Source: Paramecium sonneborni
Taxonomy: Eukaryota > Ciliophora > Oligohymenophorea > Peniculida > Parameciidae
Assembly (NCBI GenBank): GCA_905182985.1
Contig: CAJJDN010000004.1
Span: 1 to 64,000 of the forward strand
Direction of reading: 5' to 3'
Length of the DNA: 64,000 bases
In this document: in pieces, positions 10,632-24,097 of the stretch
Numbering within the stretch: the first letter of the stretch is position 1
How the letters are laid out: every line of letters begins with the position of its first letter
Position numbers and translations under genes: made by a program
Notes under the pieces: generated by a model
What the model was told of the DNA's origin: nothing
The model's database searches: none
The model's input: only the letters and a program-made list of their open reading frames with translations

Positions 10632-11573
10632 TCAATTTTACATTTTCTCTCTTTCATTTTCTAAAATCTTTTCAACAATTATTCTTGCTAAATCAAACTC
10701 ACCTAAATTAGATCCTAGATGTGTGACATAATTATTTTCATTATCCATCAAGTAAGTTATAATTGTGTGATCAATAGTATATTAATCTGTTGTTTACTTT
10801 GTTTTTTCATCTTCTTATTAAAATTTAATTTTGGAAGCATAGATTTTAAAATTTCTCATAGCTTCCTTTAGTTCAGGATCATCATTAGTTCTTCCCCTTA
10901 ATCCTATGATACTTTTATCAAAATGTGATAAGAATCTCTCAACTCTTTCTCCAGAATCTCTATCAGGATCAACTGAAACAAATATAGTTTTTAAATTAAA
11001 AAGCTAATTTAATAAATTTACTAAATACTTTTCCTTCTGGTAATTATCGAATTCTTTGTAATGCCTTTGAGAGTTTTAAAAGAGAAGCAGGACAAATATC
11101 TGGACAATTGCAAAATCCGAAATATATCATATAATAAGACCCTCTCAAATCTTAATCTGTCATTACTCTTCCATCTGTAGTTAACAATTTCCAAGGTCCA
11201 CCTCTTGAAATGAATTACTATATTACATCTATGCCTTTCCTTTATGTTTAACAGTCATTTCTACAGGTTTTGATTTGTTTTAATATCCCATTTGAGTTAT
11301 TTACATAAATACATATCCCAACATTAATCCTATAGCTCCAAAAGAATAAAGTAAAACATTCGATCTCTTAGATATGTCTTCTTCTTCTTCTGGCTCTTAA
11401 CCTTTTAAAGTTTCTTTAACTTCATCCTTAGTTAATGGAGGCTTCTATTCTAAATCGCTTAAAGGATTTTCTTTTCGCTAATCTCCAAAATAATAAACTG
11501 GCCTTTAGCTCAAAAATCTTGAGTTTAATCTTAAATAAGGGCTACAAAGCATTAAAGATCTTCTTAATAACAT
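10632..11573 (-). CDS. SCO1: SCO1/SenC family copper chaperone for cytochrome c oxidase
   Basis: Starts MLLRRSLMLCSPYLR at 11573, a mitochondrial-targeting-like leader. One inner-membrane helix follows (LLYSFGAIGLMLGYVF). The thioredoxin-like domain begins GGPWKLLTTDGR and carries the copper-binding motif CPDIC within YFGFCNCPDICPASLL and the conserved distal histidine in IDHTI. Known SCO proteins use these two Cys and this His to deliver copper to the CuA site of COX2. Two introns of 23 and 25 nt restore the frame, giving 894 coding nt and 297 aa, the usual size. Stop TGA at 10632-10634. Confidence 0.95.
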
Positions 11574-11807
11574 ATGTAAAGCAAATGATAATAATAATAT
11601 TTTAGAAAAATTGTAATAAAATACCTCAAATAATATTTAATAATTGTAGAAAAAGTGATCAGAGTTATGATTATTAAGACATCATAAAAATACATTATTT
11701 TTCTTTTATTTAATATAGAAGAGTTAATATGATGCATTCATGAATAATTTAAAACTTCTTTTTCATTAAATTAATTAATTAGTACATCTAATTTAATATC
11801 AATAATT
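11574..11807. other. SCO1 upstream region
   Basis: AT-rich sequence between the SCO1 start and a possible plus-strand gene. No motif recognised. Confidence 0.4.
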
Positions 11808-12229
11808 ATGGATAAGATAAAATTTAGGAGAATAAACAGAACATTCAAAAACAGGCTTACTTAACGACAAAAAATTAGAATAATCAAAAAATTTATAAAT
11901 CTGTAAATGTACAAGATGGAAAAATGAAAAGAATAAGATAGATTACTTTCAACTATAGTTATAATCTATCTTTTATCTAGGTTTTTTCATAAAAAAAGAT
12001 TTCAAACATGAATATAAAATGTTAAAAAATAACAGACTGCTAAAGTTCTAAAGAAAACTGTGTTTAGAAGTTTATTTCTTCTCATTTCAACTAATATAAA
12101 TTATTTATTGAAAGTATGGTCTAACTTAGAGAAATTAATATAAATAGCAGTTTAATATTTGATTAATAGCAATACTTATTTACAATAAAATTAACTAGTA
12201 TTTAAAATTTTGATTGCAATACTTTATGA
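11808..12229 (+). other. Unresolved plus-strand coding candidate
   Basis: A long TGA-free frame rich in Gln, Asn and Lys runs from about 11812 to TGA at 12227 (for example NKQNIQKQAYLTTKNQNNQK). The nearest ATG at 11808 is in another frame and no normal intron joins them. A second frame starting at an ATG near 11741 is also open for over 100 codons. It may be a gene with an indel, an unrecognised short first exon, or a relic. It converges with the end of the channel gene at 12335. Confidence 0.28.
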
Positions 12230-12334
12230 ACAGTTAAATGATAAAATTAAGAAATAATTGATTATGAACTTTTTATTAGAGTTTAATTTCTTTATATAAT
12301 TGTACAATTCATATAGAAAAACTCTAATTTATTA

Positions 12335-15300
12335 TCAGGAATTATTCTCTTAACATACAATTACTTATGATAAAAGGCTTTCTATTTAATCTAATCTTTC
12401 AGTTATATTTTTTCCATCAATAACTGATTCTGGAAACCAACTAGTATCATCTTATTTTATTTTTTCATAAATCCAATATTCTAATCCTGTATATTCAGTC
12501 CATTCCTTTAACCACAAACATTTAACATAAAATACATAATTCCAAATTAGGTGTTTATCTTATATGTGCTATTCAAACGATTAATTTTTATTTTCTAACT
12601 CACCTCTTTAGGCTGCGCAGATAAAACACCTATTTTTGATATCTTCTTCAATTTTTTGTCTTTAATCTCTTAACTCTGCAAAAGTATCGATCATTATACC
12701 TTAGACAATATTTGTAAAAAGCAATCCAAAAAAGACAGTAAAAAGCATATCAAAGAAGAATTTTAATGGATCCCAATTAATCATACTATTTCCTATTACT
12801 CCTGAAGTTATAAGGGTTATCATACATGTAATTAGAGAATCACATGTTTCAGTCTATTCCTCTTAATAAATATCATCAAAATAAACACTAAAACTTATAA
12901 CTGAAAAGGCAAATACAAAAAGAACTCCCAAGAAGGCGACAACTAATAATTGCTTAGCATTATAACTAATAGCTTAGAACACATTTTTTAAAATAGTGAC
13001 CCTGCTAAATATTTCAACAAGATGAATAACAAATACTGTGCTATTTATAAATGCTCCAAAAAAGGATAATAATACTAAAAGAAACAATAATAAACAAGTA
13101 TCCTCTTGAATTATTACTAATAGAAGACTCAGTTTATCATTTCCTTTGCTATTTTTTTTCAAGTAAATGGGAATTCTTTGAAAGCTAACCATTATAAATA
13201 GAATAATTTATGAAAAAAGTTAACTTACAGATAGCATCTTTATTATTAATGAGTTATATAATGTCGAGGTTAATAAATAAGTATTACCTTTTACAACAAC
13301 TGTATAGAAAAAGATCTATTTTTGTTATATAAAAAAATACCATTGATAAATTTATCAGCAAAGCAAGGATGGAGGATAAATTTTACATTACATTCAAATT
13401 ATTCTAAGTTATGGGAATTCTATAATGATTTAATTTATAATTATGTTCTAATTCATAAAATAAAATATTTGTTGCACTGAGTAGACCCAATAATTTATCT
13501 CTTTAAGTTTCCCTATTTATTTAAAATAGTAAATCTTATTTTGATTATTCAGATAATAAATTAAAAAGTTGATGATAAGGAAAAAACACCGTCATCGATT
13601 TACCTTCATATACTATTTCTATATGGTGAATCTATTTTATAAAATATTTGATACTAAAACAATTAAATTATCATAAATATCTTTTATTGTAGGATTTACA
13701 CTTAATTGTTCATGAAATTATTAGATCCATCTACTCTACTGATAAGATGCCATTTTTTGTTCAATGATACAAACATTTAATATTCGAAGCATGTCTGAAT
13801 TAAATATCTTATCTTATTATAATAAATAACTATAATTAATTCTTAATGAATTAATACATTTCTAGATCATTTATATTTTCAATATTAAGTTGCTCAAAAC
13901 TCAAACTTAAAAAGCTAATTAGAAATGAAGCTTCTAATTTATTCTAGATATCTTTATAAATCTTTTCTTCATTCCCTTCTAATACTAATAATACAGTCTG
14001 AAGAATTTTATTAAACAATTCTTACAATTCTTACAAATCATCTTCAGTATCAAACAATCTTTATAGCTGATTAGATTTATTAGTAAAAAAATGGGCCATG
14101 TTACTGACATCTTCGAAAAAAGTTGTGTGGCATAGAGTTATTTAGTTTTCAATACATGGTAATTGAATTACTTCATTAATGAAATCAAGGATAGAAGCTG
14201 GTATGATAATGATAGCTCTAGATAATATTTTTAAATATGCTCTTAATTATACACTTGTAAATTCAATGAAATTAATAGAATTTATTCTTGTAATATTTTA
14301 CTAAAATTAATTAAAGTATCAATATACCTCATCAGTTTATCTTCTAAAAAATTCTTTCATTTCACTATTATTATTTTCACAAAGTAATTGCATCACTCTA
14401 AAGAATCTACATAATACATCCAAGCACTGCTTTTTAAAATTAGTTTCCTTATAATCATCAGGATCAACTACATTCACTCTTTGCATTACTTTAGTATGAG
14501 TATTATAGAAGTCGAAATTGTCAACAGTTTAAATAAAATCACAACCTTTAGTATTGTGATGGGTAACCATAGAGAAGTTATTATTAATAACTTTAGTTAG
14601 TTTAGTTATAATAATTTTAATATTTATTAATATTTAATTTTGTGAATCTTATTTTAATTTTTCTAGAATAGCGTTTTAGGCTTAAGTGTTACCTCCTAAC
14701 AAAAATGCAATTGAAAATAAGAGACATTCATTTAACAAAGTTAAATTAATTTCTAAAAAGCTTTCTGATAAAATTAATAAGATCAAATCTTAAGCTCCAC
14801 ATTTTGTTAGTAGATTTTAGGCATGATTTATTTCTTATTTATAATCAATCCAAAATTCACTTGTCCAAAGGTCAACCTCAACCATTTTTTATTTATTACT
14901 AAGATTCTTTTCTGTAATTAATCTGCTTAACAATCTTAAAAAGAAAATTCTTATATCATCAGAAAATTGCTATTCTCTCGTGTTAGCACAAATTGAAATA
15001 ATATTTTATATAAAATCTTACAGTGTTGTGACTTCATATTTAGTCTAATAGGCATCTTAAGATTGTTTACCAATTTAAGATAATTTATTGCAAACTTCAT
15101 AAAATTCTTCATCCAAGAACTATGAAAATTATGGAATAAAGCTCCAATTATTCATAATTCGTCTCAATTTATGATTGATTAAATCATTCATGTCTGATTT
15201 AGATGATTTATTTTTATTTTTCGATTAGGTTTTCCAAAATTCTAAAGTATTTTGTAATTTAGTTTCTTTCATAAATTATTAATCTAAGCTAAATACTTAG

Positions 15301-18300
15301 TGAACTAAATATTATTTAACAGATTAATCATTACTATTTTATAACAATTATTTATATATTTCTCGGTTTCTTTAAATTTAATACAGTTTATTTATTTAAG
15401 TTTTTGTTAGATCCTATTGATTTTGCAATTTAAGGTGCGAAAAAATTAGCATTTCTTCTACCATGCTTAAATATAAACTTTCTCTCATTAAAAGCACTTT
15501 AGTGTCAAACCCTGAAATAATACTTTAAAACACATCTAATAACAATTAACATAAATGCCCCAAATTTTCCTTAACATAGATTTTCTCTATTATTAATAGT
15601 TTTTAACAAATTTCAAATAATTAGAAATGTAATTTATATATTTAATTCTATTAATTGAAAAGTATTAATTCTTCTAAATATTCAAGGAACGATTCATTTA
15701 AAAACAGACTATTTAATGATATTAAAATTTCTTCCAAATTTAAATAAATATAACTCATTAAATATTTATATCTAATAGGGGCTTTAATAATTGTCATTGC
15801 CATATATGAATGTTGGGGCAATATTAAATAGTCTATAATTTTTTATAAATCATCAATTATAGTAAGCAAATCGATTTTGATAATAAGATCAAAGTTATCG
15901 CTTGCTTTAATATAATATAAACGATTGATATAAGCTCGAAGATGTCTTTTTAAAGGCCAGCAATCCTAAGCCTAATATAATAGGACTACTAAGTCATGAA
16001 ATTTATGAATTTTCAAACATTTTTTTATATTAATTTGGTGTTTTTCTTCAACTAGTTAGCTGAACACAGCAAAAAAACTGTAAAGATATGTTAATTCTGG
16101 CGAAATATAGAGTTCATGAAATCCATAGCCAATATTTTCATAACCCTTTTGATAATCTTCTATCCACTTTTTAAATAATTCTTCTGTTATAACGGTTTCT
16201 GAGTCTGTTTATCCATCTTAAGATGAAGTGATATCACTAAAACTATTCTCTTCTGGGGATATCGGGGTTTATTCACTATAAATATTGAAAAGCAAAATTA
16301 TTTTGTTGAACTATTTTTCTTGCAATTTTTAAAGAATCTATGTTTAATTAGATGTAATGTAATTTGAATTAGATAATAATAGAGCTTTTATGAAATCTAA
16401 TGTTTTTGATTTAAAATAATTATTGATAGATAGATCATTGCATACAGGTACAACAGACTGCAATATAAATGTCATTTCCCTCTCACTATAAAGTAATGCT
16501 TTATTATCTGCATATAAAGCTTTTAGAAAATCAATAGTTCCAATATTAAATTTTAGATGTTGTTCTAAGCTTTGAATCAATTATTTATTATTCATTATTA
16601 CTTATTTATTCTCAGAATTATTCCAAATAAGAATCGTTAGAAAATCATAGATTGAATGTAAAAGTTTCCAATAGATAGTTGGATAATCTATATTAAATTT
16701 TTATATAAAGTTTAATAAAGGCACGTGAATTTGTTCAGCCATCAAAATTGCTTAATGGAGCTTATAATTTTATTCTCTTTCGCAAAATGCAATTGTGGAA
16801 TTGTTATCTGGTTTATAATCTTCAAAATTTAATGGATTTAAAGACCTTCCTTTATCAAAGTCTTTCTTTAAATACAATCCTAATTGAAATAGATTTTATA
16901 TTAAACCAGCCTTCTAGTGCTCATTTGAATGATACCAAATCAAACTTGTTCTTATATTATTACTTGTTTCTTTATACATTGTGTAAAATTCATACTAATA
17001 TAAAATATCTAATTTCTTCATGATTTATTTTGTTAACTAACTTAATTCTAAAGTTTTTCCAGAAACAACTATTATAACCTTTTCAAAATTTTAAATTAAT
17101 TCTTTTCTTTAGCCATATGCTCTTGATAAAATTTCTAAGGAATATTTTGGTAGATATAGATTTTCATAAAATGATAATTCTGCAAATATTAATTCAAAAT
17201 TCTCAAAGTTAGATAACGATCTCTCTGTGACTATTTATCGAAATTAATTAATCCAATTAGTGATATCATATAAGCTTTTTTCTTCAGAAACAATTTAATT
17301 CTTGAATTTTTATTATATTACTTGTAGGATTGCTTAGTTATTTTTTGGCAATTTATCAAGAATATTACTTTGCTTAGCATTCTATGGATTGTTATTAATA
17401 TTAGCTAAATTAGGATCAACTAATTCTAATTATAATAGTTATTCTTTAAAAGATTTAGAGCACATAAACACTCTAATATTATTTTCTAAATCAAATATTG
17501 TATTTATAATTTCGCAAGCTAGTTGTTTGCATGTCATAAATATATTATTTGTCTCATTTAATCTGGTAGATTTTATTTTTTTATGTATATGAGTTTCTTT
17601 CTCCTCTGTTAGATAAATTTTACTTAAATGAATACTATTATTTGAGCTAGATTAAGGATTTGGAGTTTCAATTTAATCTCTATTCATATTAAAATTCTTA
17701 ATGCTTGAACAAATATTATACATAGCAGTTAATATTACTTTTATCTAATCCATATCAACCCAAAACTGCATTTCGATTGAACATTTAAGTAATTGCAACA
17801 CCGATTATAAATTTTTTGAGTATTCAATATTATTATGTAATAGATCTATTTTTTCTAATTATTATAATAGAAAACCCATTACATCTAGTAATGGACTTGT
17901 TTTTGGTAACATAGTAGAATGATCTATAAAATTCCCATGTAAATCTTTAAATTAGATTACTCTTAATTTTTTAAATTTTTAAAAAGGCGGAGTATCTATA
18001 TAGGCATATCTTATTAATTTTAAGAAAGGTTTCATCAAGTTGAACATATGAAAAGATTGAGCTTCATGTAATATCTTACAGAATATTTCTAAAGAATAAT
18101 TCTCATCAATAAACTCTTTGGCTTATAAAAATCTATTCATAGCTACATCTCCTAATAAATCAAAATAGCTAATAAAATAATTCCAATATTCTAAATTATC
18201 ATTCATTACACTTGATTTGTAGAATTGCTCTAAATTTTGCCACCTTGAATAAGTTAATTATTCAGCAGATTAAATGAATATATGACCTTATTTAATCTTA

Positions 18301-20560
18301 AATGCAAATTTAAAATCTAAATTAAAAAATAAAATAACATACTTGGTGGGGCTACTTTAAAAAAGTTTTCAAGTACTAATCTTTAATTTTCTCTTATAGC
18401 TTAATTACTTGAAACACAGATAGCATTTAGAATCTTTAGATATTTATCATGAGGTGACTATTACATAATTAACTCTATAAGTTTTTTGATTATATTTTCA
18501 GTTAAGAATTTTTAAATTGCTTCCCTATTATTATCTAACATTTCAGATATAAAAGATTGAATAGCAGGTTAGCTTAAACTCATATATTGATGTAAGAACA
18601 TCTCAAGCCATTATGAAACATAAAGCTTTGTTACAATATTATTTTAGATTAATTTAGTCATGAGTTAATAAGCTGATTAAAAAATCATTTGGATTTGCTC
18701 TTTTTATTTTCTCCAAATTTATAATTTTTTAGTTCCTTTTTTATAACATAAATAGTAAAGCAATTCTACCAATATTTCAGTAAAATAGAGCTCTTTAAGT
18801 ATTATTTATCTTTCAAAAATAGGTAAATCATCTAAATTTTCATCACTAATATCAATTTTATCCATAAGATATTCATGTAAGCGATTCAATAAAAATTAAA
18901 TTTCATACATTCTTTCTGGAGAAATAACATAAGAAAAATTTAAAGGGTTTTATTAAAGTTAATAAACAAAGTTTAGCATTAAATCATAGGCTGAAAATGG
19001 CTATAAGACTAATTTAAAAAATGATTATTTGACTCTGTGAATAATAAATGGTTTACCAAACGCTCTATCTCGAAAACCACATTTAACAGTGCTTTGCTCT
19101 TAATTAAGTTATTTATAAAACCCTTCAGTTCCTTGTATTTTTTCTGATTTTTTAATTCTTACATCACTTGATGTTTTCATTGATTATTTTGTTGTTATAG
19201 ATGCTAAAACGTTATCATCTCTTACTAAATTAACATAAGATGAATCAATAAATTCTCTTTCATACCTATTGGCTAATTGTAAACCAATAGTGCACGAATC
19301 ATCAGATAAAATTGCAGGAAAACAATCATCAGCATCAAATAAGTCTTAACAAAATAATAATTTACCGGTTATAACATGTCTTAATCTTAACTATTTGGAT
19401 AGATTTTTTTTAAATTTTTACTAATTATTAAATTATTAATTCTATTCTGTAGCATTTTTTTAATTATACTATTAATTCATTTGATTTCCAGGAAACAATA
19501 CATTGTTTTATCCTAAAAATGAATGACGTATTTAGGCCAAAGTTCTAGGTTACAATGTAATTGTTGGAAATTCACTTATAATCTTATCTTAAAATTACAA
19601 CTCCCATAGACATTCAACAGGAATTTATTGATTGTGTAAGGTTGGTTTAAGAACAATTTAATTATTTTATAAGTCTGCTCCTAAATATGTCTCAGTTTTA
19701 GGACATTTAAAAGTAACAACTTCATTGGTTTTTAATTTTAATTTGTTAAGTTGATGTTTTTCATAATTATCATATAATTATATTTTCCATTCGCTATCAG
19801 AATAATGACTAACAATTAATTCATATCTATGAGAATCTTCTTATAATGCTTTCAATTACACTTTCAAACCAGCTTAAGTTGATTTATGATCTAATTGAAC
19901 TGGCTATCTCATATTTTTATCAATCCAAAATTTATTTATATCTGATTAGATTTTTACAGACTGTTTAGAAATTATGGGCCTTCCTGTTTATTAATAACTT
20001 TTGCTAGGCTCCATTTTAAAAATGATTCTGCTTGATAAAAATTACTGAAGTCTAAGACCAAAACTATCACTTCTTGAATCACTACATTCTTCAGAACAGG
20101 CCAAATACTATCCGGATTCTACATGCTAAAATATTACTTCTGAACTAAATAAATTATATTTTTTAAATCAATACCTGAAATAAACTTCCTCATTCATTTT
20201 ATTATCAATCATATTGAAATATTACTCTTTTTCGGATTTCATCCTTTATTATAAACTTGGTGATTTATCCCTAAATAAATTTAAAACACTCTGCTTACAT
20301 TCCTTTCAAATATTCATCATGAATTTCAAAACTTCCTCTCGGCAATATTTGAAATATTCCATCCCTAAAATTATTGATATCATCCATATCTTCATAAGTT
20401 TAGAAGTAAACAGCATGATCGAAAAAACTAAGAGATCAATATTTTGATGGTGTTACCCTTTGGAAGTTATAATACCTTTAGTTGCGTTGTTTCCTTTTCC
20501 ACCAATTCTTATAAAAGACCCATAACGTAGATTTTATGTAAAATTCATATTTTGACTCAT
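12335..20560 (-). CDS. IP3-receptor-like intracellular calcium release channel
   Basis: Begins MSQNMNFTQNLRYGSFIRIG at 20560; the last codons are VIVCQENNS before TGA at 12335-12337. The start was chosen because the ATG opens an IP3R-type N-terminus: a ligand-binding suppressor-like part (FRDGIFQILPRG), then MIR-type repeats (SSEVIFQHVESGQYLAC; SEWKIQLYDNYEKHQL; VVTFKCPKTETYLGAD). A very long alpha-solenoid region follows. Near the end come IEIVYEGKSMTVFFP, several membrane helices (about 13690-12700), the pore, and GIMIDTFAELRD...CFICAAQRG...WNYVFY...EYTG, which closely matches the IP3R/RyR C-terminus including the CxxC-type zinc site. Several 22-30 nt introns are visible (for example near 20430, 20280 and 20160). 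The protein is about 2,600 aa, the family's normal size. In Paramecium such channels sit in contractile-vacuole and other calcium stores. I did not check every internal frame. Confidence 0.88.
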
Positions 20561-20955
20561 CTTTTTTTAGAATATAAATTAAAATATTTTCAGAAAATTT
20601 TAAAAAATATTATTCATATTTACTCTTAACTATTTATCTGATAATAAAATCAGCTTATTATATTTTTCATATTTTTATTGCAAAAATCTTGCTTGCTATC
20701 ATATAAACAAAGTCTATAAAAAACAAAAATTTTAGAAAAAAACTCAGTTTAAATTACTCTTATTAAAATCAAAAAATAAATATATCGATAAACTTATATT
20801 AATATTTTTATTTTTAGAGCTTTGAGTTGAAAATTATTTCGATAAGATCAGACGAATTATGTTAATTACATTTTTTTTTTCTTTTCATTTTTTTAAAACA
20901 ATAAAGTATAACTTATTATTTTTAAGTAAATCATTTTTAAGCTTAATATTGTTCT
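20561..20955. other. Upstream region of the IP3R-like gene
   Basis: About 395 bp of AT-rich DNA between the channel start and the end of the next minus-strand gene. No gene seen. Presumably holds its promoter. Confidence 0.4.
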
Positions 20956-21420
20956 TCAAATTTAAAATATTTTCAAAAAATCATTAAGATTCTTAATATT
21001 AACGTTAAAGAACATTGCAAGTGTTACTCTAAATTTTTCCTTAAATATTGAGCTTGTATTCTTTATATTATAATTCACTCCAAGAATACTTAATTGCTCA
21101 GTAATAATAAAAAAATTAGAGTTTTTTTGGATGTCCAAACTAAATGTTTATGAAAAACAAGATAGTAATTTATCAAGGAATTCATTCGTTCGATAAAATA
21201 CAACTAAAAATCTAAACGGATAGAAATCTTTATTTTCAAAATTATCCAATACATTGTTTAAAGCTTAAGAAGATGGTAAATAATTGTGAATTTTTAGAAA
21301 TATAATTTTAAACCAAAGGGTAGGAACATTGTACGAAAATTATTATGTATTTGCTTCTTAATTTTGATGGAATGGAATAATATTTGAAAAAATAATCAGT
21401 TCTTGCTCCTCTTAATTCAT
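20956..21420 (-). CDS. Unknown protein, 154 aa
   Basis: ATG at 21420 (MNQEEQELIIFSNIIPFHQ) to TGA at 20956-20958; 155 codons, no intron needed. It mixes Phe/Ile-rich strands with charged positions (FYPFRFLVVFYRTNEF), compatible with a compact globular protein, and has no signal peptide or clear transmembrane helix. No family recognised. The start is 75 bp from the divergent gene at 21496, a short shared promoter typical of this genome. Confidence 0.6.
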
Positions 21421-21495
21421 ACTCTCCAATTACCAAACCAGTTGATGATATACGTTTAATTAGAACGTAAAATATATATATATGCAAGTGAACTG

Positions 21496-23536
21496 ATGTA
21501 TTATTTCCAAATAATTTCTGTCAGAGATTTTCATGACTTTTATGTTGATTTTTATGCTACTTTTGATAAAAATAAAAATTTTTCTTTAGAACCAACAGAA
21601 TTTAAGTAATTATTGGACATCGCTGTAAACAAATGCGTTGGTCCAAAAAAATTTAAAGTTGTAACAGATATTGTCCTTAATGATCCTTCATCATATGATA
21701 ATCAGTTAGACGATAAAATTATCAATGAAATGATAGATTATTTTAGAGATTTAGAAAAAGAATCGAAAATCGATTATTTACTATTGTTTCCTTTTATTTT
21801 AGCTTTTTTTTTAGAATTTACTTATTCATAAATAAAATATAGGTAAGGAAGATTAGATTTGATGAGGGGCACTGAGGTTATTAAAGGAAAAGAAGTCGAA
21901 ATTAAGAATATCACTAGTTTAGTAACAATTCTTAAAGAGATGGGCATAGATTATATAAGAGATAAAAGAACAACATGCCTTTCTTATAGGGATGTTGAGA
22001 ATGTTTTAATAAAATTAAAAAACATATAAAAATGGATAACATTTGATATAATCAAGTAAATAATTAATCAGCTGGCAAAGTTGATGGAAGTTGATCCAAA
22101 AACTTAGAATGAAGGCAGGCCTTTGAAATTGTATAAAATCGTAAACTTTTTAGCTTTAAAATTATGCATTCATTAGAATTGCTTGAATATTAGTAAACAA
22201 GATAAAAATAAATCAAAACCCCCATCAGTTTATTTAGAAATTTTAGTATTGTGGAACTCAGCCATGTTTGGACATATCATGAAGGAAGCTACAATCAAAT
22301 AATAATTTTCTAAGTTTCTACATAAGCATTATAAAGATTAAACTTAATTTTCTAGACCAGAAGCAGTTAAATTATTGGAAACATTCTTTAAAAAAAAATT
22401 TTAATTAATGCCAAAAGATTTAATAAAAGTGATTTTAGAGTAACATTCTGAAATGTAAAGTAAGAAAATAATTACTACTGAAAGCCTGGCTAATGAATTA
22501 TTCAATATGATGTGCAAAGATGGTTATCGAAAATTATAAGAATACATTAGAATAAGTTATGATGGAGTTAATAAATTGAATGGAGATAGAATTAACTAGT
22601 ATTAGAGATAAGGAAAAGATTTTCAGGAGGATTCTTAAATTAATTCACCTCCATCAAGCGAGAAACAGTAATTTGATGAAAAATCGAAAAAATCTTAAGT
22701 TTCTAGTAAACATAATCAAAAAATTGAGAGAAATGAATCAGAATCAGAGGAAAGTGATCGTGATAGAGAATTGACAACTAAAAGTAAAATCAAGAGGATT
22801 GTCAAAGTAATCAGTTCCGAATAGGCATTTGCTTAGAAGGCTGAATCAAAGAAAGATGTTCTCAAAGCTTGCTTAATTATGGATAGCTTTTTAAAAAGAT
22901 AAAGTCAAATTCATTAAAAAATGTAATAAAGCAAATATAACTAATTGGATGATACACATATAGTAACGAATGAAAATCAAGAGATTGAATAAGAAACTAC
23001 TAATAATTAAAAAATTGATGAGGTCTCTTCAGAAAAAAAGAAAATTGTAAAATAAATTAAATTAGAAGAATCTAAAAAGCTAACCGAAATTGAAATGATA
23101 ATTCCAGAATAAGAAAAAGATGCTGAAGAAAAAAAAGAAAAACAAATATTTATTTAATAAAGACCTCAAATTGTTATTAAGGATATAAAAAAAAATTAAT
23201 AATCGTAATCAAATGATCTGTTTACTGTTGCTGGAAAAGATGGTAAAAACTATGGACCTTCAAATTTTAAAAATGCATATTACGCAAATATGCCTGTTGT
23301 TTAAGATGCATCTAAAATTATGTTTTTAGCTACATAATCGAAATAATCTTTATTTTAATTAACTGATGATGTATAATCGTTAAATATTTTAGGACTTTAA
23401 AGATGATGATGGTAAATTTTAAGTTGTCATTGATGATGTGCAATTACAAACATAAATTTAATATTAGTAGAATTTAGCCAAAGCTAAGAAGCCTAAAGAT
23501 AGATCCTCCACATGCTATTATTGCTATATACAATGA
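21496..23536 (+). CDS. Unknown 672-aa protein with EF-hand-like start and charged C-terminal half
   Basis: ATG at 21496 to TGA at 23534, with one 22-nt intron near 23380; coding length 2019 nt. Residues about 15-35 (ATFDKNKNFSLEPTEF) resemble a single EF-hand loop. An alpha-helical region follows to about residue 350, and the second half is highly charged with Glu/Lys/Gln-rich coiled-coil-like stretches (SESEESDRDRELTTK; EEKKEKQIFIQQRPQ). Near the end, DFKDDDGKFQVVIDDVQ and KAKKPKDRSS. A hydrophobic patch (YLLLFPFILAFFLEFTYS) near residue 105 could be a buried helix or a membrane segment. Function not recognised. Confidence 0.82.
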
Positions 23537-23849
23537 GTAAATTCATAACAATTTGCTAATTTTTTAACTAAAATAATTCTAGAATATTAAATTATATATC
23601 AGTAAATTATTAATTTGTGAAAACTTCCATACAAACTATCTTAAACAAACAACAATATTTTAAATTTTTAATGAAATTTAAATTACTAATTAATTTATTT
23701 ATATTAGAGAATGATCAGTTAGAACTATAATTTTATTGGATAAAGATAATTAACAATTTCGATGAAAATTTCATATTAGTTTTTCTTTCCCAAACTTATA
23801 AAGGTGGGTCAAGCTTTATAATTTTGAATATAAGGCAAATAATGCGATT

Positions 23850-24097
23850 CCAGTTTTCTTATGAATTTAAGGGAAATAATGAGATTTAGAGGAATCTTGT
23901 TTGTCTGCTTTGAAATAATAAAACCAGTCCCTAATATTCCAATTATAGGACTGACGGCTTTTACCAGTTATGAAGATGTTGATAAATTGTAAAGAAGCTG
24001 GAATATTAAATATTTTACATAAACATTATAGATCTCGAAATTTTAATATATATTAAATGAACTTCGTATTATTGATTTATATAAATATTAATAATGA
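23850..24097 (+). pseudogene. Response-regulator receiver-domain relic
   Basis: The plus-strand frame contains PNIPIIGLTAFTSYEDVDK, matching the beta4/alpha4 region of CheY-like receiver domains (PIIALTA...), followed by ILNELRI. The upstream phospho-acceptor Asp region is missing or scrambled: the sequence before about 23880 breaks into other frames (IQGKQCDSSF). It ends at a TGA that overlaps the ATG of the next gene. Probably the tail of a dead hybrid histidine kinase. Confidence 0.5.

Noticed and set aside
12974..13192. Separate 72-aa membrane protein on the minus strand
   Set aside because: It is an internal piece of the large IP3R-like gene; the frame continues on both sides when TAA/TAG are Gln.
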